Shown: positions 1 through 12,325, numbered from the stretch's first letter. The stretch: 64,000 nt of DNA from Durusdinium trenchii (GCA_963970005.1 CAXAMN010021762.1:454810-518809); one strand, 5' to 3'. Program-made: numbers and translations. The notes: generated by a model from the letters alone, not told the origin.

Positions 1-60
1 AGTAGTAACAAGTGCCTTACTAGTAGTAACAAGAAGCTAATAGAAACCATAGGTAAATAG
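1..60. repeat. Dispersed tagtaacaag word repeat
   Basis: The window opens with two tandem copies of agtagtaacaag separated by tgccttact. The same words recur as a reverse-complement array at 9,223-9,385 and singly near 12,360-12,440 and 24,470-24,545. Nothing coding is seen. Confidence 0.6.
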
Positions 61-775
61 AATTTAATTAGAATGGCGCTGTTTCCAAAAAAACGCCCGA
101 CGGCCTGACCGACTCGACTTCCCCACCTTGGTGGGCTTGCGGCAAGCTTCTGCACCAAGTGCATGTAGTCTAGCAACCAAGCGGCCAATGTCAGCACAAA
201 GGTCCTCCACTGCAGATCAAACATTCAGATCAGACTCAGCAAGACGGAGCTCGCTTCTGGAGGTGGTGAACCCGATCCGACGCTTTCGGAAAGACATGTT
301 TCATTGCCAAAAACATCAGAACACATTCCGAGTGACCGGCAAACCGATACATTCTGACCCGAACAGTGGGCGTTTTCGTCTGCATCCACCTCTGAACGAA
401 CGTTGACCACCTCGGCACTGCTGCGACGGAGTTCGTCCTCCATGGCTTCATATGCAGGCCCAGCACGGCCCAGATCGCCAGTGTCAATCTCCTGCCGACC
501 AGCGAACGCATCCTTTTCGAAAAGCCATTGAGAAGCGAACGCGAGTTTCCTGCGAGTTTCCTTCGGGTAAGGACTTTAGATCAAATGGTACGTGTCCCTA
601 GAACAACAGGTACGGTACGTTGGTCTATCCATTTTCTGAGGCACGAACTGAGACTCCGTGGTATAGGCTTGCAAACCTTTGGCCCCGCGAGAAGAAAGGC
701 GCCAGGATTCCCTAGAACGACAAGATCGCCCACACCAGCTTGGACTGGCTACACGACATCTACATTGTACATGAT
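61..775. other. No gene recognised
   Basis: Short overlapping open frames occur on both strands, but none has a recognisable domain, splice pattern or consistent coding character. I see no repeat family member here apart from scattered words. Confidence 0.5.
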
Positions 776-865
776 CCCTAGGGATCCAAGTACCTTCTCA
801 GAAGGCACTTGGACCCTCCAAACCCACCCCAAACACCTTCTGAGAAGGTACTTGGATCCCTAGGG
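776..865. mobile_element. Family A fold-back element (ccctagggatccaagtacct)
   Basis: A 90-bp inverted-repeat unit runs from ccctagggatccaag to its reverse complement cttggatccctaggg, with an internal accttctcagaagg palindrome. It is bounded on both sides by GAT, a possible 3-bp target duplication. It encodes no protein, so mobility would depend on a transposase elsewhere. Other family members lie at 2,779, 15,128 and 60,156, and one is split by the retroelement. MITE-like nature is inferred from dispersed copies and terminal symmetry. Confidence 0.7.
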
Positions 866-1078
866 GATTACATGTTTTAGCAAATGCAAAAAAACTCTAC
901 GCAGGCCCTGCTTGCATGAACACCTACCTGCTCGCATGTCAACTTGCTTCAAAAAGGCTTGAACTCCTTCTCTGCGACTCATGTCAGCCAACAAACCTTA
1001 CCTTACATTGGACGCATTCCGCAGTCCTCTTCAAGCAAGCACTTAACCTTGCCTAACTTGGCTTAATATACTGAATTT

Positions 1079-1193
1079 ACACTCGGGAAAGTTAACATAT
1101 GTTAACATGGAATCTGAAACTGGACCTTTGGAAGACTACCCTCCTCTCAAAACCAGTCGTTTTCAGGTTCCATGTCAATCTTCCAGAGTGTAG
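1079..1193. mobile_element. Family F fold-back element
   Basis: The left arm (tacactcgggaaagttaaca) pairs imperfectly with the right arm (gacatggaacctgaaaac read in reverse, then the tacactctggaag complement). The core words ggttccatgt and aatcttccag recur at 26,884-26,966 and 48,346-48,454, again as imperfect inverted pairs. It is noncoding. The boundaries are approximate. Confidence 0.45.
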
Positions 1194-1365
1194 TTCCCTC
1201 TTGTTTCTTTGTTCGAAACCCTGCTCCTCACTATGCCCGTATTCTCAGTTTGGTCTCCCAAAACCATGAGCGGAGCACATCAAGCTAAAGCGCCGAGCAC
1301 GTACGCTGCCTCAGTTGTGCTAGCTAAACACCACGCCGCTGCAGCGTGTGTCCCCTAGAACTTGA

Positions 1366-1444
1366 GGCATCGCCTCCAACCTAGTAGCGATGGCCTCCAA
1401 CCTACTAGCGATGGCCTCCACCCTAGTACCCTAGTAGCGATGGC
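1366..1444. repeat. Dispersed 21-bp word, three units
   Basis: Three degenerate copies of agcgatggcctccaacc follow each other here. The same word forms the array at 29,290-29,669 and appears singly or in twos and threes at about a dozen other places in the window. Confidence 0.75.
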
Positions 1445-2354
1445 CATTGATCCTTCTTTGGCCGCGGGTCATCCGAGCTGTTTTACGGATATCTTACACG
1501 ACAAAACCAGGTCTGTCCCTTTCTTTTAATGGGTCGAACGGAAGTCTAGGGCCACAAACGTACCGCGAGCGCCCTGGTTGTCCATTAAAGGAAAGGTTGA
1601 CCAAGTTGACCTGGTTTTGTATTAAGACAACTCGGTTGTTTCGGACTCAGGAATGAGTGGCGGGAATCCTAAGGGTCTCGCTCTCTTACTATGGGGTCTG
1701 GCAATGCCTTCATCCCTGGTTCATCTTCATGTCACCACTTCTTCCACAACATCTCTCGGAAGGCTCCATCTCTTGGATTTGCTGTTGGAAGCCTATAGGG
1801 GACATATACGCCCAAACTCAACCCCAAATTCCACCACAGTCGGGATCTCCTCGGCATTGACGCGCTGGCCGGATTTGGTGCTTTGACCTCGAGGAGCGAC
1901 CAGGGAGTGGCAAGGGCACCCGAAAAACAGGTGCGGCGAATGGATGCGGAGCGTAGCAGAATCCCAGCCAAAACAGGAGCTAGATACTATATTGGCAACC
2001 AACCTAGAAGCGATGGCCTCCAGCCTACGCTAGCGATAGGAATAGGATTCTGGGAAACAAGATCCACCCTTAAGAAACTGTGCATGTCTTGAAGACGAAG
2101 CCATAGAGAACGAGAAGGACAGATTGCCTGCCAGTAGAACACCTCAGAAGTCATTGGTCAAGAAGGTGAAATCTCGTGCTGAGAGATTGTGCCACACATT
2201 GTCCTGTAGTGGTGTTCCGGAACGGCCTATGCTTCGGATGCCTACGATCAGTCCGAAAGAGGACCCGACACGCAGTTCGAGCGGCTCGGACCCGACACGA
2301 ACCATCAGCTTTTTGGGGGGGGTCCTCGATTCTTATATAGGGAAGATGATACAA

Positions 2355-2439
2355 CCCTAAGGATCCGCACCCTCAAAAAACAGGGCTTTTGAGGGTACAA
2401 ACCCTTGTTATAGAGGGTTCGACCCCTTCTAAGGTAGGG
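2355..2439. mobile_element. Degenerate family B hairpin element
   Basis: The unit starts with ccctaaggat, contains the accctc/gagggt hairpins typical of family B and ends in a damaged terminal repeat (ttctaaggtaggg). It looks like an older, eroded copy of the elements at 2,991 and 18,533. Confidence 0.5.
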
Positions 2440-2778
2440 AATAGATACTACTGTATTATATATACCTCAATCTTTGATAGGACCTCTGTTTTGATAGGAA
2501 GTTTGACCATATTTTGGATAGTTGATCCTCCAAGGCTCCAGGGGTCACTGACTGGCTCCAGGTGCCCACTCAGTCAGGTCAACAAGCGTGGCATCGAGCG
2601 TAGCAGGAAATGGCCTTCGGTCGCCTTCCCTTTCCTAAAAAAAGGTCCTCATCTTCAGCATTGGCCCAACATCTTTCCCATCCTGGCAATCACCAACAAC
2701 ATCCCCATACCCAAGGACTTTTGGGCCCCCATGTTGAAACAGTATAAACCTGAGGGCAATATTTCCGCCATATTTGCA

Positions 2779-2883
2779 CCCTAGGGATCCAAGTACCTTC
2801 TCAGAAGGTGATTGGAGACACTGTTATGTAGGTGCCAGGAGGGTCCAGTCGTACCTTCTGAGAAGGTACTTGGATCCCTAGGG
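2779..2883. mobile_element. Family A fold-back element
   Basis: A 105-bp unit with ccctagggatccaagtacct at one end and its reverse complement at the other. The middle carries gtgattggagacactgttat and taggtgccaggagggtcc. It is part of a segment repeated in inverted orientation at 14,970-15,234, where the element has the matching sequence. Confidence 0.75.
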
Positions 2884-2990
2884 AAAGAAAGGCCTCTACT
2901 AACCAGGCCCCATCCTCATCCACTGGGGCTTGTCTGCGAGAGGCACCTGGGACACCCAGTCAAATCCATCAGGAGCAAAGGGCATTTATG

Positions 2991-3095
2991 CCCTAAGGAT
3001 CAAGGACCCTCAAAGGTGAAGGTTTTGAGGGTCCAAACCCCTGCGTTCTGCAGGGTCAAAACCCTCCAGTTCGGAGGGTCCAATGATCCTTAGGG
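2991..3095. mobile_element. Family B hairpin element with demonstrable empty site
   Basis: A 105-bp unit bounded by ccctaaggat and atccttaggg. Inside are three further inverted pairs (ggaccctcaaa/tttgagggtcc, cctgc/gcagg, accctcc/ggagggt), so the strand can fold into a string of hairpins. TG flanks both ends. The inverted paralogue at 15,011-15,020 has the same flanking sequence joined directly with one TG, so the element inserted here and duplicated 2 bp. It has no coding capacity. Relatives lie at 18,533, 25,082, 30,546 and 48,668. Confidence 0.8.
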
Positions 3096-3129
3096 TGGGA
3101 GCAAAGACGCAAAAAAAAAACGGGGCTCC

Positions 3130-6100
3130 GATCGCATCGCTAACCTCAGTCAAGACTAACCCAGGACCACTCCTGGGCGTCCTCGCTAACCTCAGGCATC
3201 TCACTCCGTTCCTGCAGACGACAGTGGAACAGTTTCCCACCGGGAACCCGGGGAGGTGGTTCCAACCAGAAACCTGCCCAAACACTCCATGTATGTTGCG
3301 TTTCTGGGTTGGAGGCCATTGCTATCAGGTTCCTTTTGCTAGGTTGGAGGCCCTTTGGGCACGGACTCCAGTTGCTGACCCCGTTTTCGCAGGAAACTTG
3401 GTGCCGGCCTTCTGTTCAAGCGCTATCTTCGATGGAGTGACAACACCCAACCACTCCATGGTGCTATATGCCTACGCTGGCCCCAGGTCAACCCCAATGT
3501 AAAGATATATATATATATGTATCAGCGTCTGATGAGCGTCTGCCAAAACGTACTGTCAAGCAAAGGACATGATTCAGCAAGGTTATCGTGTTTTTGGGGG
3601 ATGCCTATCGCTTTTGCCGCTCTTAGCCACAATGTCAACATAGCTGAACAGAAACTGTGGAAATATGGTTATCGCTTTTGAGGGGGCCTATTTCTTTTGC
3701 ATGCTGTTTCATGTTTTAGCCAAACTCCTGAAATTCAAGCCCCCTCTGTACTAAAGTCCTTGCACGTTTTGGCGGTTACTCATATGGCATTCCCACGGAG
3801 CGTCTGGGATGATGATTGGCTGGGCGGAGATCCTTGACCTAACAAGTGGTTGGGACCGAGGCAAACATCAAAAACATCCATTGGACTGTTTGGTTGGAAC
3901 TGGGCTTTGAGGGAGGTGAGGTAATTAGCACAGTAGCTGCCATGGCCCGTGCCATGTCTCACCTTTTTTGGGGCGAACGAACTGGAGGGTCCAGGTAGTC
4001 AGTTCCAGGGTTGATGGAATCCACTATGTCACAAGTTGAAGTTTATCCAAGCCGTCCGAAAGATATTCAAAGGCTCCGTGTTGCAAGGTCCCTTCAGGTG
4101 CCTTTTGAATATGATCTTTCCATGACTCTTGCCCTGGGCTTCCAACCACCATTAGCTTGATGGTTCTATACAAAAGCAGGTCAACCATTCTTTGAATGGT
4201 CTTGGAAGTCTAGGGTCTTAGACTCTCAATCAGCTCTTCCCCTTCTGAGCCTTCTCCACTTTCAAGGACTGAACGACGCCCTGCAGTGCTTTCCACAAGC
4301 TTTCCTTGTCACTCGACCTCGCGTTCATCTCCTTTCTCCTTCGCTCCAAAGCCTGCGCCACCCTGCTCCCCTCCCTTTCCCCGCTCCGCGGCGCTCCTGC
4401 ACGCTCCGCACATGAGCGCGGAAGAGCTGCTCCAGCTCCACCGAGGGGCACTGCGTCGCCCGCTGCGCCTCCAACAGGCTCACCTCCGTGATGCAGTGCG
4501 ACGTGTCTCCACCAGTGCGCCGGTGCGCCGACCGACCGAGCGTGCGGGGCCGAAACCGCTGGAGACAGGTGGAGATGGGACGCCTGGTGATGCGGCCTGC
4601 TCGTGGGTATGACAGAAGTGGGGGGGGAACAGGAATGAAGCGCAGTGTCGAGATTAGAACTATACTAGCTAGAACCCGAGTGACCTCGATTTTGGACCAC
4701 CAAGCTGTCTGGAAACGGATACTCGGTTCGCTACTCAACGGATCGGACTGGAACTCACGGACTGGCCCCGATGAAGAGGTTGTCACCATCGTTTTGTTAA
4801 TAGGTAAACCATTCCCTTCAAAAGACCATCGTTTCGTAGCTTAAAATCTTTGGTAAAACCATATATAGGTGGTTGGAATCCCAGGGTATTCTAGTGCCAT
4901 GGCTGGTCACGGGCTTGACGCGTAACATTCTTTGGGCTTTCACAGCCTTTTTGGCCGTGCTGCCGTCTGACAGCCGATATTGCGTCCCCTCAAATTTTCG
5001 TGAAAACTGTCTAGAACTCTCCGCGCGTCCTAGCGATGGCCTCCAACCTACTAGCGATGGCCTCCAACCTACTAGCTTCCTTAAGTTACATTGTTGTAGT
5101 AATGCCAGGAGCTACGTTCGTAGCTTCTTGCCATGTCAACCACTCTCCGCGCATCGGTGTCTTCGCACGCGAGCTGCTCCCACCGGATCAGCGTCCAGCA
5201 TGCAAATGGCGTAGCGCAGCGCGAAGAGCTGCGCCACCGCGTGGAGGATCTGAAGCGCAGCGATGGCCGGGCCTCGGGGCGGAGCCTCGAGCGGCCTCGA
5301 ACGGCGGCCCGATCGGCGGCGCTTCCGGATCGATTCGGAAAATCCGGGTCGTTCAAACCCAAAGACCTGCGGTTCCAGGTCGAAGTTCGGGAGATGACAC
5401 TTCATGGGACGACCCAAACACGTCAAGTCCGGGACTGCTGGACTGCCGAGTTTCACGGTCAGGGGTGGTTGACTGGAGGTCAGTGGGGCGGCAGTCCTAT
5501 GGCAATGCCATGGAGTGTCTGGGAAAAGGGAGCTCGGTCTTGGAACTCTCCACCATCGGTCGGAATGCTGGACGTTGGTTTGGAGCGTCCAACACCAGCA
5601 TTTTCCACCCTGTGCATGTCCCCCCCATGTGCTTCCCCCCAAAAAAGTCGATTTAGTCGGAAAATCCACGTACAGACCCGGCAAGCCTTTTGGATCTCAC
5701 TCCCTCCCCCCACATGACGCGGGATGGGCCCTTGTGGAATTCACAGAAGGCCGGTTCCCGCGCGTTCCGACAAGGGCGGTAAGAACGAGCCAAATTGAGG
5801 CACAGAAGGTTCGAACGAGCCTGCATGCCTTTTTCATTTGGTTGAGCCCGTATAGATCGAACTCCCAGGGATTTTGAAAAAAATCCGACCAGTCATAGAC
5901 CACCATCGCTTCGCAAATGAAATGGTCCAAGGCTGAAGCCATTCAAATTCGATGTCACCTGCTCCTTCAGCTCCTCCTGCGTCTGCATCAGGTCACAGAC
6001 GTACACAGCGGTACACAGCCGCAAGTTTCCTTTGGATCGTGTTGGCTCAAAGGTTTTGGAGATCGTCTTCGCCAACGAGTGTATAATCCCCGAAAAAAAT

Positions 6101-8929
6101 AAGGCAATTTCCGCGGCTTGGGCTAACCAGCAAATTCTCAGATTGTGTTGAAACTCGTGCTCAGTGACCAGGCCGCGGTCTGCAGTTGGCCCTGACACAA
6201 AAAACACTAACACACGCCGTTGATTCTATATTGTAGACTCTTGATTCACAATGACCCCCCCGTTTGGAGTGTCAAACCTTCAGTCATATGTCTATGTCTG
6301 TCTACATCATGCTAATTTCTCCCAGGGTCTCCCTCAAAAATCACGACCAACTCCCGTGTGAAATCGAAAACCGAAAAACCTTTCCGTATCTGTCCATTCT
6401 TCTCAGTCCATAGCTAGCGGTCACAGACCTCGAATAGCTTGCAAGGTCACGACCAACATCTTCTCAGCTCCAAAGCTTCCTGGCACCCACCCTCCTTCGT
6501 TCACCTTCTTAGTCCAACTCTTCACCTCTTCAAACCCACCCGAACCCGAAGCCCAAACCGCCTCGAAGTCCAACTCCGTCTCAAGCGCCCTGGCCACAGC
6601 CGGATGGCTCGGTCATGTGGCCCGATGGCTCGGTCTCACGGCCAGAAGGGCGGTTCGAAGATCGTGAAGGGGAGTCCTAAAAAGCCGTGTCTTCAGGGAG
6701 CCGGTGGCAGAACTTGAGCGTCCACGTGGTCCAGTACGTCGAATACGTACGTCGGAGCTGCGTCCACGACGTCGCTTCTTCGTTCGAACTCGATCGAATC
6801 CGCGTTTCCGCCCGATGGGCCGCGCGTCCGCGTCCACGTCCTCAGCTCCTCAGCTCCTCAGCTCCAACACCACTCCCACACAACGACGAGTCTGGGAGCT
6901 GCCAGTGACTGCCTTCAAGTTCCGGCCGTTTCGGTGGTGGTTTGAGGGAAGTCTTTCTGGGGCGGCAGTCCGTCCTGGCAGCTTCCGTCGTTCGTTGTGT
7001 GGGACTGATGTCCAACCCGCCTCTCTGCCAAGGTTTCGGTCATGCCTTGCAGCTCCCGAAAGGGCAAGGCCTTGAGCTGCAAGGCATCGAAGGTGTTGGG
7101 AAGCGAGAAGATGTTCGTCACCTGGCCATGCGAGCGAGCATGGAAACGGAGATCCCAAAAACACAGATCTTCACAACGACCAGTCGAGGAAACACGGCAA
7201 ACGCATCCAAAAGCATCCGGGAGAATAGCTATAGGGACTTTGGAGAATTTGGCTTGCCCAAACGCTCCTGGACCCTCATATGCAGGGGTCGGATCCTCAT
7301 ATGGAGGGGTCTGGACTCGAACCAATCCCGGTTCGGTTCGGGACCAGTCGGGCGTCGTTCACGGAGCGTCTGAATGAATGTTCTCGTGGTGAAGCATTGA
7401 AACAGGATGTTGGTCGTTCGCGCTGGCCCCGGTCGTTCCGGTCGGACCTGAGGATGTATCCCGGTTCGCTTTTAGGGCCCAGTGGATGGAGCCGGGTGAC
7501 CTGGCCTTCTCAAAAAAGGTATTCCCGTTTGGGCTCCTGGCCTACCTGCGCTTCGAAGGTTGTTAGGGGTGGGTGCCAGGGGAGTGTAAGCACCTTCTGA
7601 GGAGATGTTTGGAGCGATTGCTTACTGACCGACCCAAGTCCTACACTTCTTGTTCTTTCCGAAGCGCTGCAGCGCTGCGAATCCGTTTCGGTCACCTTCC
7701 GTTTCACTGCCAGACTGCCAACTGCCGGTGGTTCCGCTGCAAAACGCGCAGCGTTTGAATGTTGGTCCATGGCGGGCTAAGAAGACAAGCTCTGAGGTCT
7801 GCTGTTGGGGGGAATTTCGCAACCTGGACCCCGACGATCTCGTCAGTAACAAAGACATCTTTGAGACATGACCGGAACAAACACCGACACGACGTCGTAC
7901 CGAAACCAGGGTCTGAACTGAGACGAACAAGGAAGAGAAGTCGATACTGCAAAACCCCGCCATAGCATACGTTGCATGCCGCAGGTGTAATGATGCCCAG
8001 TGTCTCATCGAAAAGAGTAACAGGTGAAGTGGATGGCTGTGAAAGCGCCCCTGAATCCTGGTGGATTTGCAAAGACAAAGGTAGCTTTGAAATGACTTGC
8101 AGCTGCCAATGGTGCTGCCCTGCTGGGCAGCCAAATTATCTGTAGGATTCTGTAGGTGACCTATCCACGTGTTCATCCCTTGATGTGCATACACTGCTGA
8201 TTCAGTCAGAAGCAACTCCTGTGCTCAATGGCATCGACCTGTGGTCGATGGAGACCAAACCAGTGGTCTTCACTCCGCGTCATGATGATGATTTCGAGGT
8301 CATCCGCATTCCTCCGTGCCGCAAGCCATTCCTTTTGCTACCTGGGTCATCCCCTTTGGGTGTCCAATAGACTGGACCTGGCCGGACACCCAGACATGAT
8401 CCCGGCCGCGGTCGTTCAGGTGGGCTTTTCCTTCCAATCCGTTCCCGGAATCCGCCTCTCCCCGCCTGGCCATCACGTTCAATGAGCGGCTTGGCGCGGT
8501 CTCCGTACGTGAATGGAGTCAGGGACTTGGGCAAAAGCATGGCCATACCTGAGCTCGGTCGGCTTCTGTTCAACGAAAACAAACACTTAACATGGACATC
8601 GACTGAGTTGATAAGGCGTTTTTACTGGTTGGTGGTTTCAACATGTTTCCAATCTCTTGAACAATATGAGGACCAGTGGGTGACAAATCATCCCAAGAAA
8701 AGGTTGAACAGAACTTGTTGAACACATAAATATCTGAAACCACCGCTTGGAAAAAGGCTGCAATCGTTAATCATCCGACCACTCAGCTACGTCACCCCTT
8801 TCGCGTGGCAAAATCATTTGAACAACCGTGGTGCCACCGTCTGCCCTGGAGGAAGAGCTTTCGACCGAGAACGGCGACGCAAGAAGTGCGGGGCTAGAAA
8901 ATCAACTCGTTTGGAATGCACTCTCACAC
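3130..8929. other. Repeat-rich stretch without recognised gene
   Basis: Contains degenerate 21-bp words at about 3,305-3,350 and 5,032-5,072, a short AT microsatellite at 3,507-3,519 and a family C relative at 5,412-5,524. Open frames of up to about 200 codons exist on both strands (for example 5,036-5,656 and 7,622-8,215) but overlap one another, show no domain and look like by-products of GC-rich repeats. I call no gene. Confidence 0.5.
5412..5524. mobile_element. Degenerate family C fold-back element
   Basis: Begins acccaaacacgtc, contains gggactgctggactgccgag and the diagnostic ggggtggttgactgg, and ends gagtgtctggga. The layout matches the better preserved family C units at 60,920 and 62,094. 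Confidence 0.5.
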
Positions 8930-9075
8930 CAGGTTGGAGGCCATCGCTAGTAGGTCGGAGGCAATCGCTCTTAGGTTGGAGGCCATCGTTATAGTAGGTT
9001 AGTTGGAGGCCATCGCTCTTAGGTTGGCGGGCTTCGGCTATAGGTTGCTCTCGCTTTTAGGTTGGAGGCCATCGC
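8930..9075. repeat. Cluster of reverse-orientation 21-bp words
   Basis: About six degenerate copies of aggttggaggccatcgct, the reverse complement of the dispersed word, occur in tandem with variable spacers such as tagtaggt and cttaggt. Confidence 0.75.
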
Positions 9076-9222
9076 TACTTGTTTCCAAAAGACATGGGAC
9101 TAAAGGTGCACTGCCCAAAGCAGGAGAAACCCATCAGATCTATGAGGCCTCGCTGAAACGACGAACCGGAGGCTGTCGTTCGTTCCTTCGAACATGGGCA
9201 ATGACCCGACACAAACAGGTCC

Positions 9223-9385
9223 TTGTTTCTACTAGCTTCTTGTTACTACTAGTAAGGCACTTGTTACTACTAGCGTGGCACTTGCTCCTAGTAGCTTATT
9301 GTTTCTACTAGCTTCTTGTTACTACTAGTAAGGCACTTGTTACTACTAGCGTGGCACTTGTTTCTACTGGCTTCTTGTTACGTAA
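9223..9385. repeat. Tandem array of cttgttactactag words
   Basis: A unit of about 76 bp starting ttgtttctactagcttcttg repeats at 9,223 and 9,299, with a partial third copy from 9,359. Each unit is itself built of cttgttactactag and aaggcacttg words. It is noncoding and related to the repeat at the window start. Confidence 0.7.
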
Positions 9386-9912
9386 ACAGGTCCTAGCGCT
9401 CAGCTTTCCGAGGTACGAGTTCCGGGTCGTCTCTCTGTGCTTCTTATTGCAGTCCCAAGTGCGCGACAACTCATTCGAGGTATAGGCAACCTGGATGCCC
9501 AGCACCAAATCACATCCCGTGCGCAAGAGCATCAGCGAGCTGCACCTGAAGGAAAAGCGGTGGAACCATTGAGTTGAACAAAAAAAAACTGTTCTAAAAT
9601 CGTTATCCTAGGTTGAAATCACAGCAATTCCGCAATTCCAAGCGGTGGCTATCATGTACACAACATGCGCTCATGTATATGGTTGCATGTTGTGCATGCC
9701 CTTTTAAATGCTGCATTCTTACTTACAGAGTCCAACTGTTTCCAATATGAAGCTGAAAGTAGCCGTCCTCTTGCACCCAGAAACAAGTTGTCAAGATATG
9801 GTTGATGGTTTTATTATCATTTTTTGTGTATACAAAGCCCCCGCCCCCACCCCAGCAGCTGCCCTTCAATTATTGAGCAAATCAATCTCTCAGAGGAAAA
9901 CATGAATTTTAG

Positions 9913-10031
9913 AGTGGTTTCAGAGTAGATGGCACAACCCCCCGCTATACATGTCTTTTAATGAGCGTCTTTTAGATGGGGATCCATATAAACCACCGAA
10001 CATGGCAAAACTTGTGCCATCTGAAACCACT
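9913..10031. mobile_element. Family D fold-back element
   Basis: A 119-bp unit with termini agtggtttcagagtagatgg and, in inverse orientation, atctgaaaccact. A relative with termini agtgggttgagagtagatgg lies at 47,021-47,126. Both share a gtggtttat-like middle and lack coding capacity. Confidence 0.6.
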
Positions 10032-11334
10032 GTACTCCCCCAAGGCCATGTGTTGCATCCATGGCATGCAAAAAACATTGCGACCAGCATCTCTCTGGCG
10101 GGGCCACCACTTTTTGGGTGGACTTTTTGTGTTTCGTCCTTTTCGGTGTCCAAATGTTCTTTGCCCGGAGAAACGTGTGGCGGCTTCTTGAGCCTCTGCT
10201 GCAAAGAGGGCGACTGTAAGCACAGATCCTTTTCGGGGTCACTTGGTCAAATACTAGTTGTGCAAGGGCACAGGCTGCCTTGACCTTCCTCACTTCCAAA
10301 GAACCTTAAGCAACACAATTACAATTACTAGACCACTGGTAGTGCTGGTTTCACCAGCGCTGGGGAAGAATCCTCGCCTGAGAAGCTTGAAGCGCAGCAT
10401 GCGCTGTTCCTTCATGGAGTCCGTCTGTGACCAAATCCGCCGCAAGACGAGGAGAACCGGTTCCAGGTACCTGCCACTGTGAGGTCCAAGCCGGGAGCTG
10501 ACTGATGATATAACGGTTATATTCAATATATAACTATAAAATAGACTATAACTCTACCAGGACCTGACTTCACAGGTCACCACCTGCGACTTTTAGGTCA
10601 GCAAAAGCCTCCAGAGGAGACCTGTTGGAAGGTGCTGGTATATATAATATTTATATGACTATATAGCTATATATTTAGAGTTAGAGTTCTATTTTACTAT
10701 ATTTCATTTGTTAGAGTTCTATTTTATTTGTCAGAGTCCTAAACATGGAGAAAATAAGTATATTTGTGCAACTTCTCTTTCAAGCACTAAACACATCTAA
10801 ACACTAAAGAAGCTGGCCTCATGCTTCACTCTTGCTCAGGACTTAGCGATGCTTCACTCTTGCTCAAGGTGGCCATCGCGTACTGGGGCAGTACTCTTGA
10901 CAATGAAATCGAACGCTCAAACACAAATCAGCGACAGATCACCGGTGCGACACATCATCGGCGCGCCCAAAACCGAACCGCGTGAACCGCACAACGCAGC
11001 CGCGCAGCGCCTGGCCGGCTGCTGGAAATATTGGGCATAGCGCGACATATCCTCAGAGCGACAGAGTCGATGGAAAACCGACGTGGCCGTGGCGCGAACG
11101 AAGTCCTTCCTTTTCCGCTGGTGAGTCCAACGGTAAGAGGTCGCACGTGGCGCGTTTGTCCAGATCCTGATACTCCATAGATGCCGCATGGGTCTATCCC
11201 ATTCCCATTCCACAGTGGATGATGCTTAGGGCTCAGGGCTTGTTCCAAAATAGTAGTGATCGTCGTAACAACCACACACGTCTCCAGGCGGTCCAATTGG
11301 TCCAGGTCCTGGAGGTCCAGTTAGACCATCCAAT
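10032..11334. other. No gene recognised; family E element and AT-rich stretch
   Basis: Holds a family E unit (10,555-10,641) followed by an AT-rich stretch to about 10,750 in which gttagagttctatttta occurs twice in direct orientation. Remaining frames are short and unconvincing. Confidence 0.5.
10555..10641. mobile_element. Family E fold-back element
   Basis: Starts taccaggacctga, ends ggtgctggta and contains acaggtcaccacctgcgac and aaaagcctcc. A close relative lies at 47,151-47,250 and a more distant one at 28,811-28,889. Both known close copies are followed by tatatata. Confidence 0.55.
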
Positions 11335-11561
11335 TCCCAGACACCACACGTCTGGGACCGCCAGTCCGGACTGAGAGTTCCGGCATGTTCCGGCCAGGGG
11401 TGCCAGGGGGGTCAATGGGGCGGCAGTCCGGACTGGCAGTCCCATTAGTCGTGTCTGGGATATCTAATTACATTGACCCCCAGTCAACCACCCCTGGCCG
11501 GAACTCTCGGCAGTCCGGACTGGCAGTCCGGACTGGCAGTCCCAGACTCGTCGTGTCTGGG
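11335..11561. mobile_element. Two joined family C fold-back elements
   Basis: A unit from tcccagacac to gtgtctggga (11,335-11,460) is followed by a partial copy in opposite orientation ending gtgtctggga at 11,561. Both contain gcagtccggactg palindromes and gtcaatgggg or its complement. The head-to-head arrangement gives a long imperfect inverted repeat. It is noncoding. Confidence 0.65.
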
Positions 11562-12116
11562 AATTGAGATCCTTTGAGACATCAGTTCTACCCCCCGTGA
11601 GTCTCCGCACCATGATCGCAGCTCCTTTGGTGTCCTCGCGGGGCTGGACGGAAGCGGATCCTTCACTGAAGCCCGGAGCCCCAAACGCTCAAACCTGGTC
11701 CAGTCCGGACGGCCTGACAACGCGCTGGTCGACTTGACGGTCCAGTCTTTCATGACGACCTGACTCCTGACCCTGCCTGATCCGGGCTGGCATGCCTAGT
11801 GTTTGGGACTCTCAAATATAGACGTCCCATACCACCGAACGAAGACAAGTCTCCGATGGAGGCTTGGGAAAGGCCCGTGACTTCGGTGCGACGTCCGACG
11901 TCCCCAGGGCCCAAAGCCGGGCCCGTTCCGCCACACCGGCCACCGGGTCCGGATCCGATCCCCTGGCCATGGAGAGCCTGGAGGAGAGCTACAAGAGCTG
12001 CGAGCCAACAAGCTTCTGAACCCTATCACTCAGAAGAACCCTTCGCAAGACAACACTGGTGTAGTCGGTGTAGTTCTCTTCCACGTAGCAGGTCGAAGTT
12101 AATAACACTCTTTCAA

Positions 12117-12204
12117 TCCCAGACACTCCATGTATGGCATATTTACCTTGGGGTGGTTTTAGGGGTCAATGTAGGCATATATGGCATACATGGAGTGTCT
12201 GGGA
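12117..12204. mobile_element. Short family C fold-back element
   Basis: An 88-bp unit with arms tcccagacactccatgtatg and its reverse complement, with ggggtcaatgtaggc in the loop. A near relative is at 62,667-62,752, and fragments occur near 17,990 and 18,345. Confidence 0.65.
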
Positions 12205-12325
12205 ATGGTGAAAGCTAAAATTCCATCGAAGCAGCGATCATGAGCGATCTCGCCGGTGAAACTGACTTCCACGGCCGTGTGGAGTACACCTTTTTGATTG
12301 ACTCCCAAGCCGTTTCCCGAGCGTA

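Larger units (their letters stand above)
2779..3129. repeat. Segment duplicated in inverted orientation at 14,970-15,234
   Basis: Family A element, then gggaaagaaaggcctct, the aggcccc...ggggctt stretch, the cacctgggacacccagtc stretch and gcaaagacgcaaaaaa all recur on the opposite strand at 14,970-15,234 with few changes. The copy here is longer because a family B element (2,991-3,095) interrupts it. Similarity stops just after cggggctcc. Confidence 0.8.

Noticed and set aside
5036..5717. Overlapping frames of about 180-206 codons
   Set aside because: They overlap on both strands, start inside a 21-bp word cluster and run into a degenerate fold-back element. No domain is recognisable.
7622..8215. 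197-codon minus-strand frame
   Set aside because: Composition is irregular, other frames overlap it, and no motif or conserved-looking segment is present.
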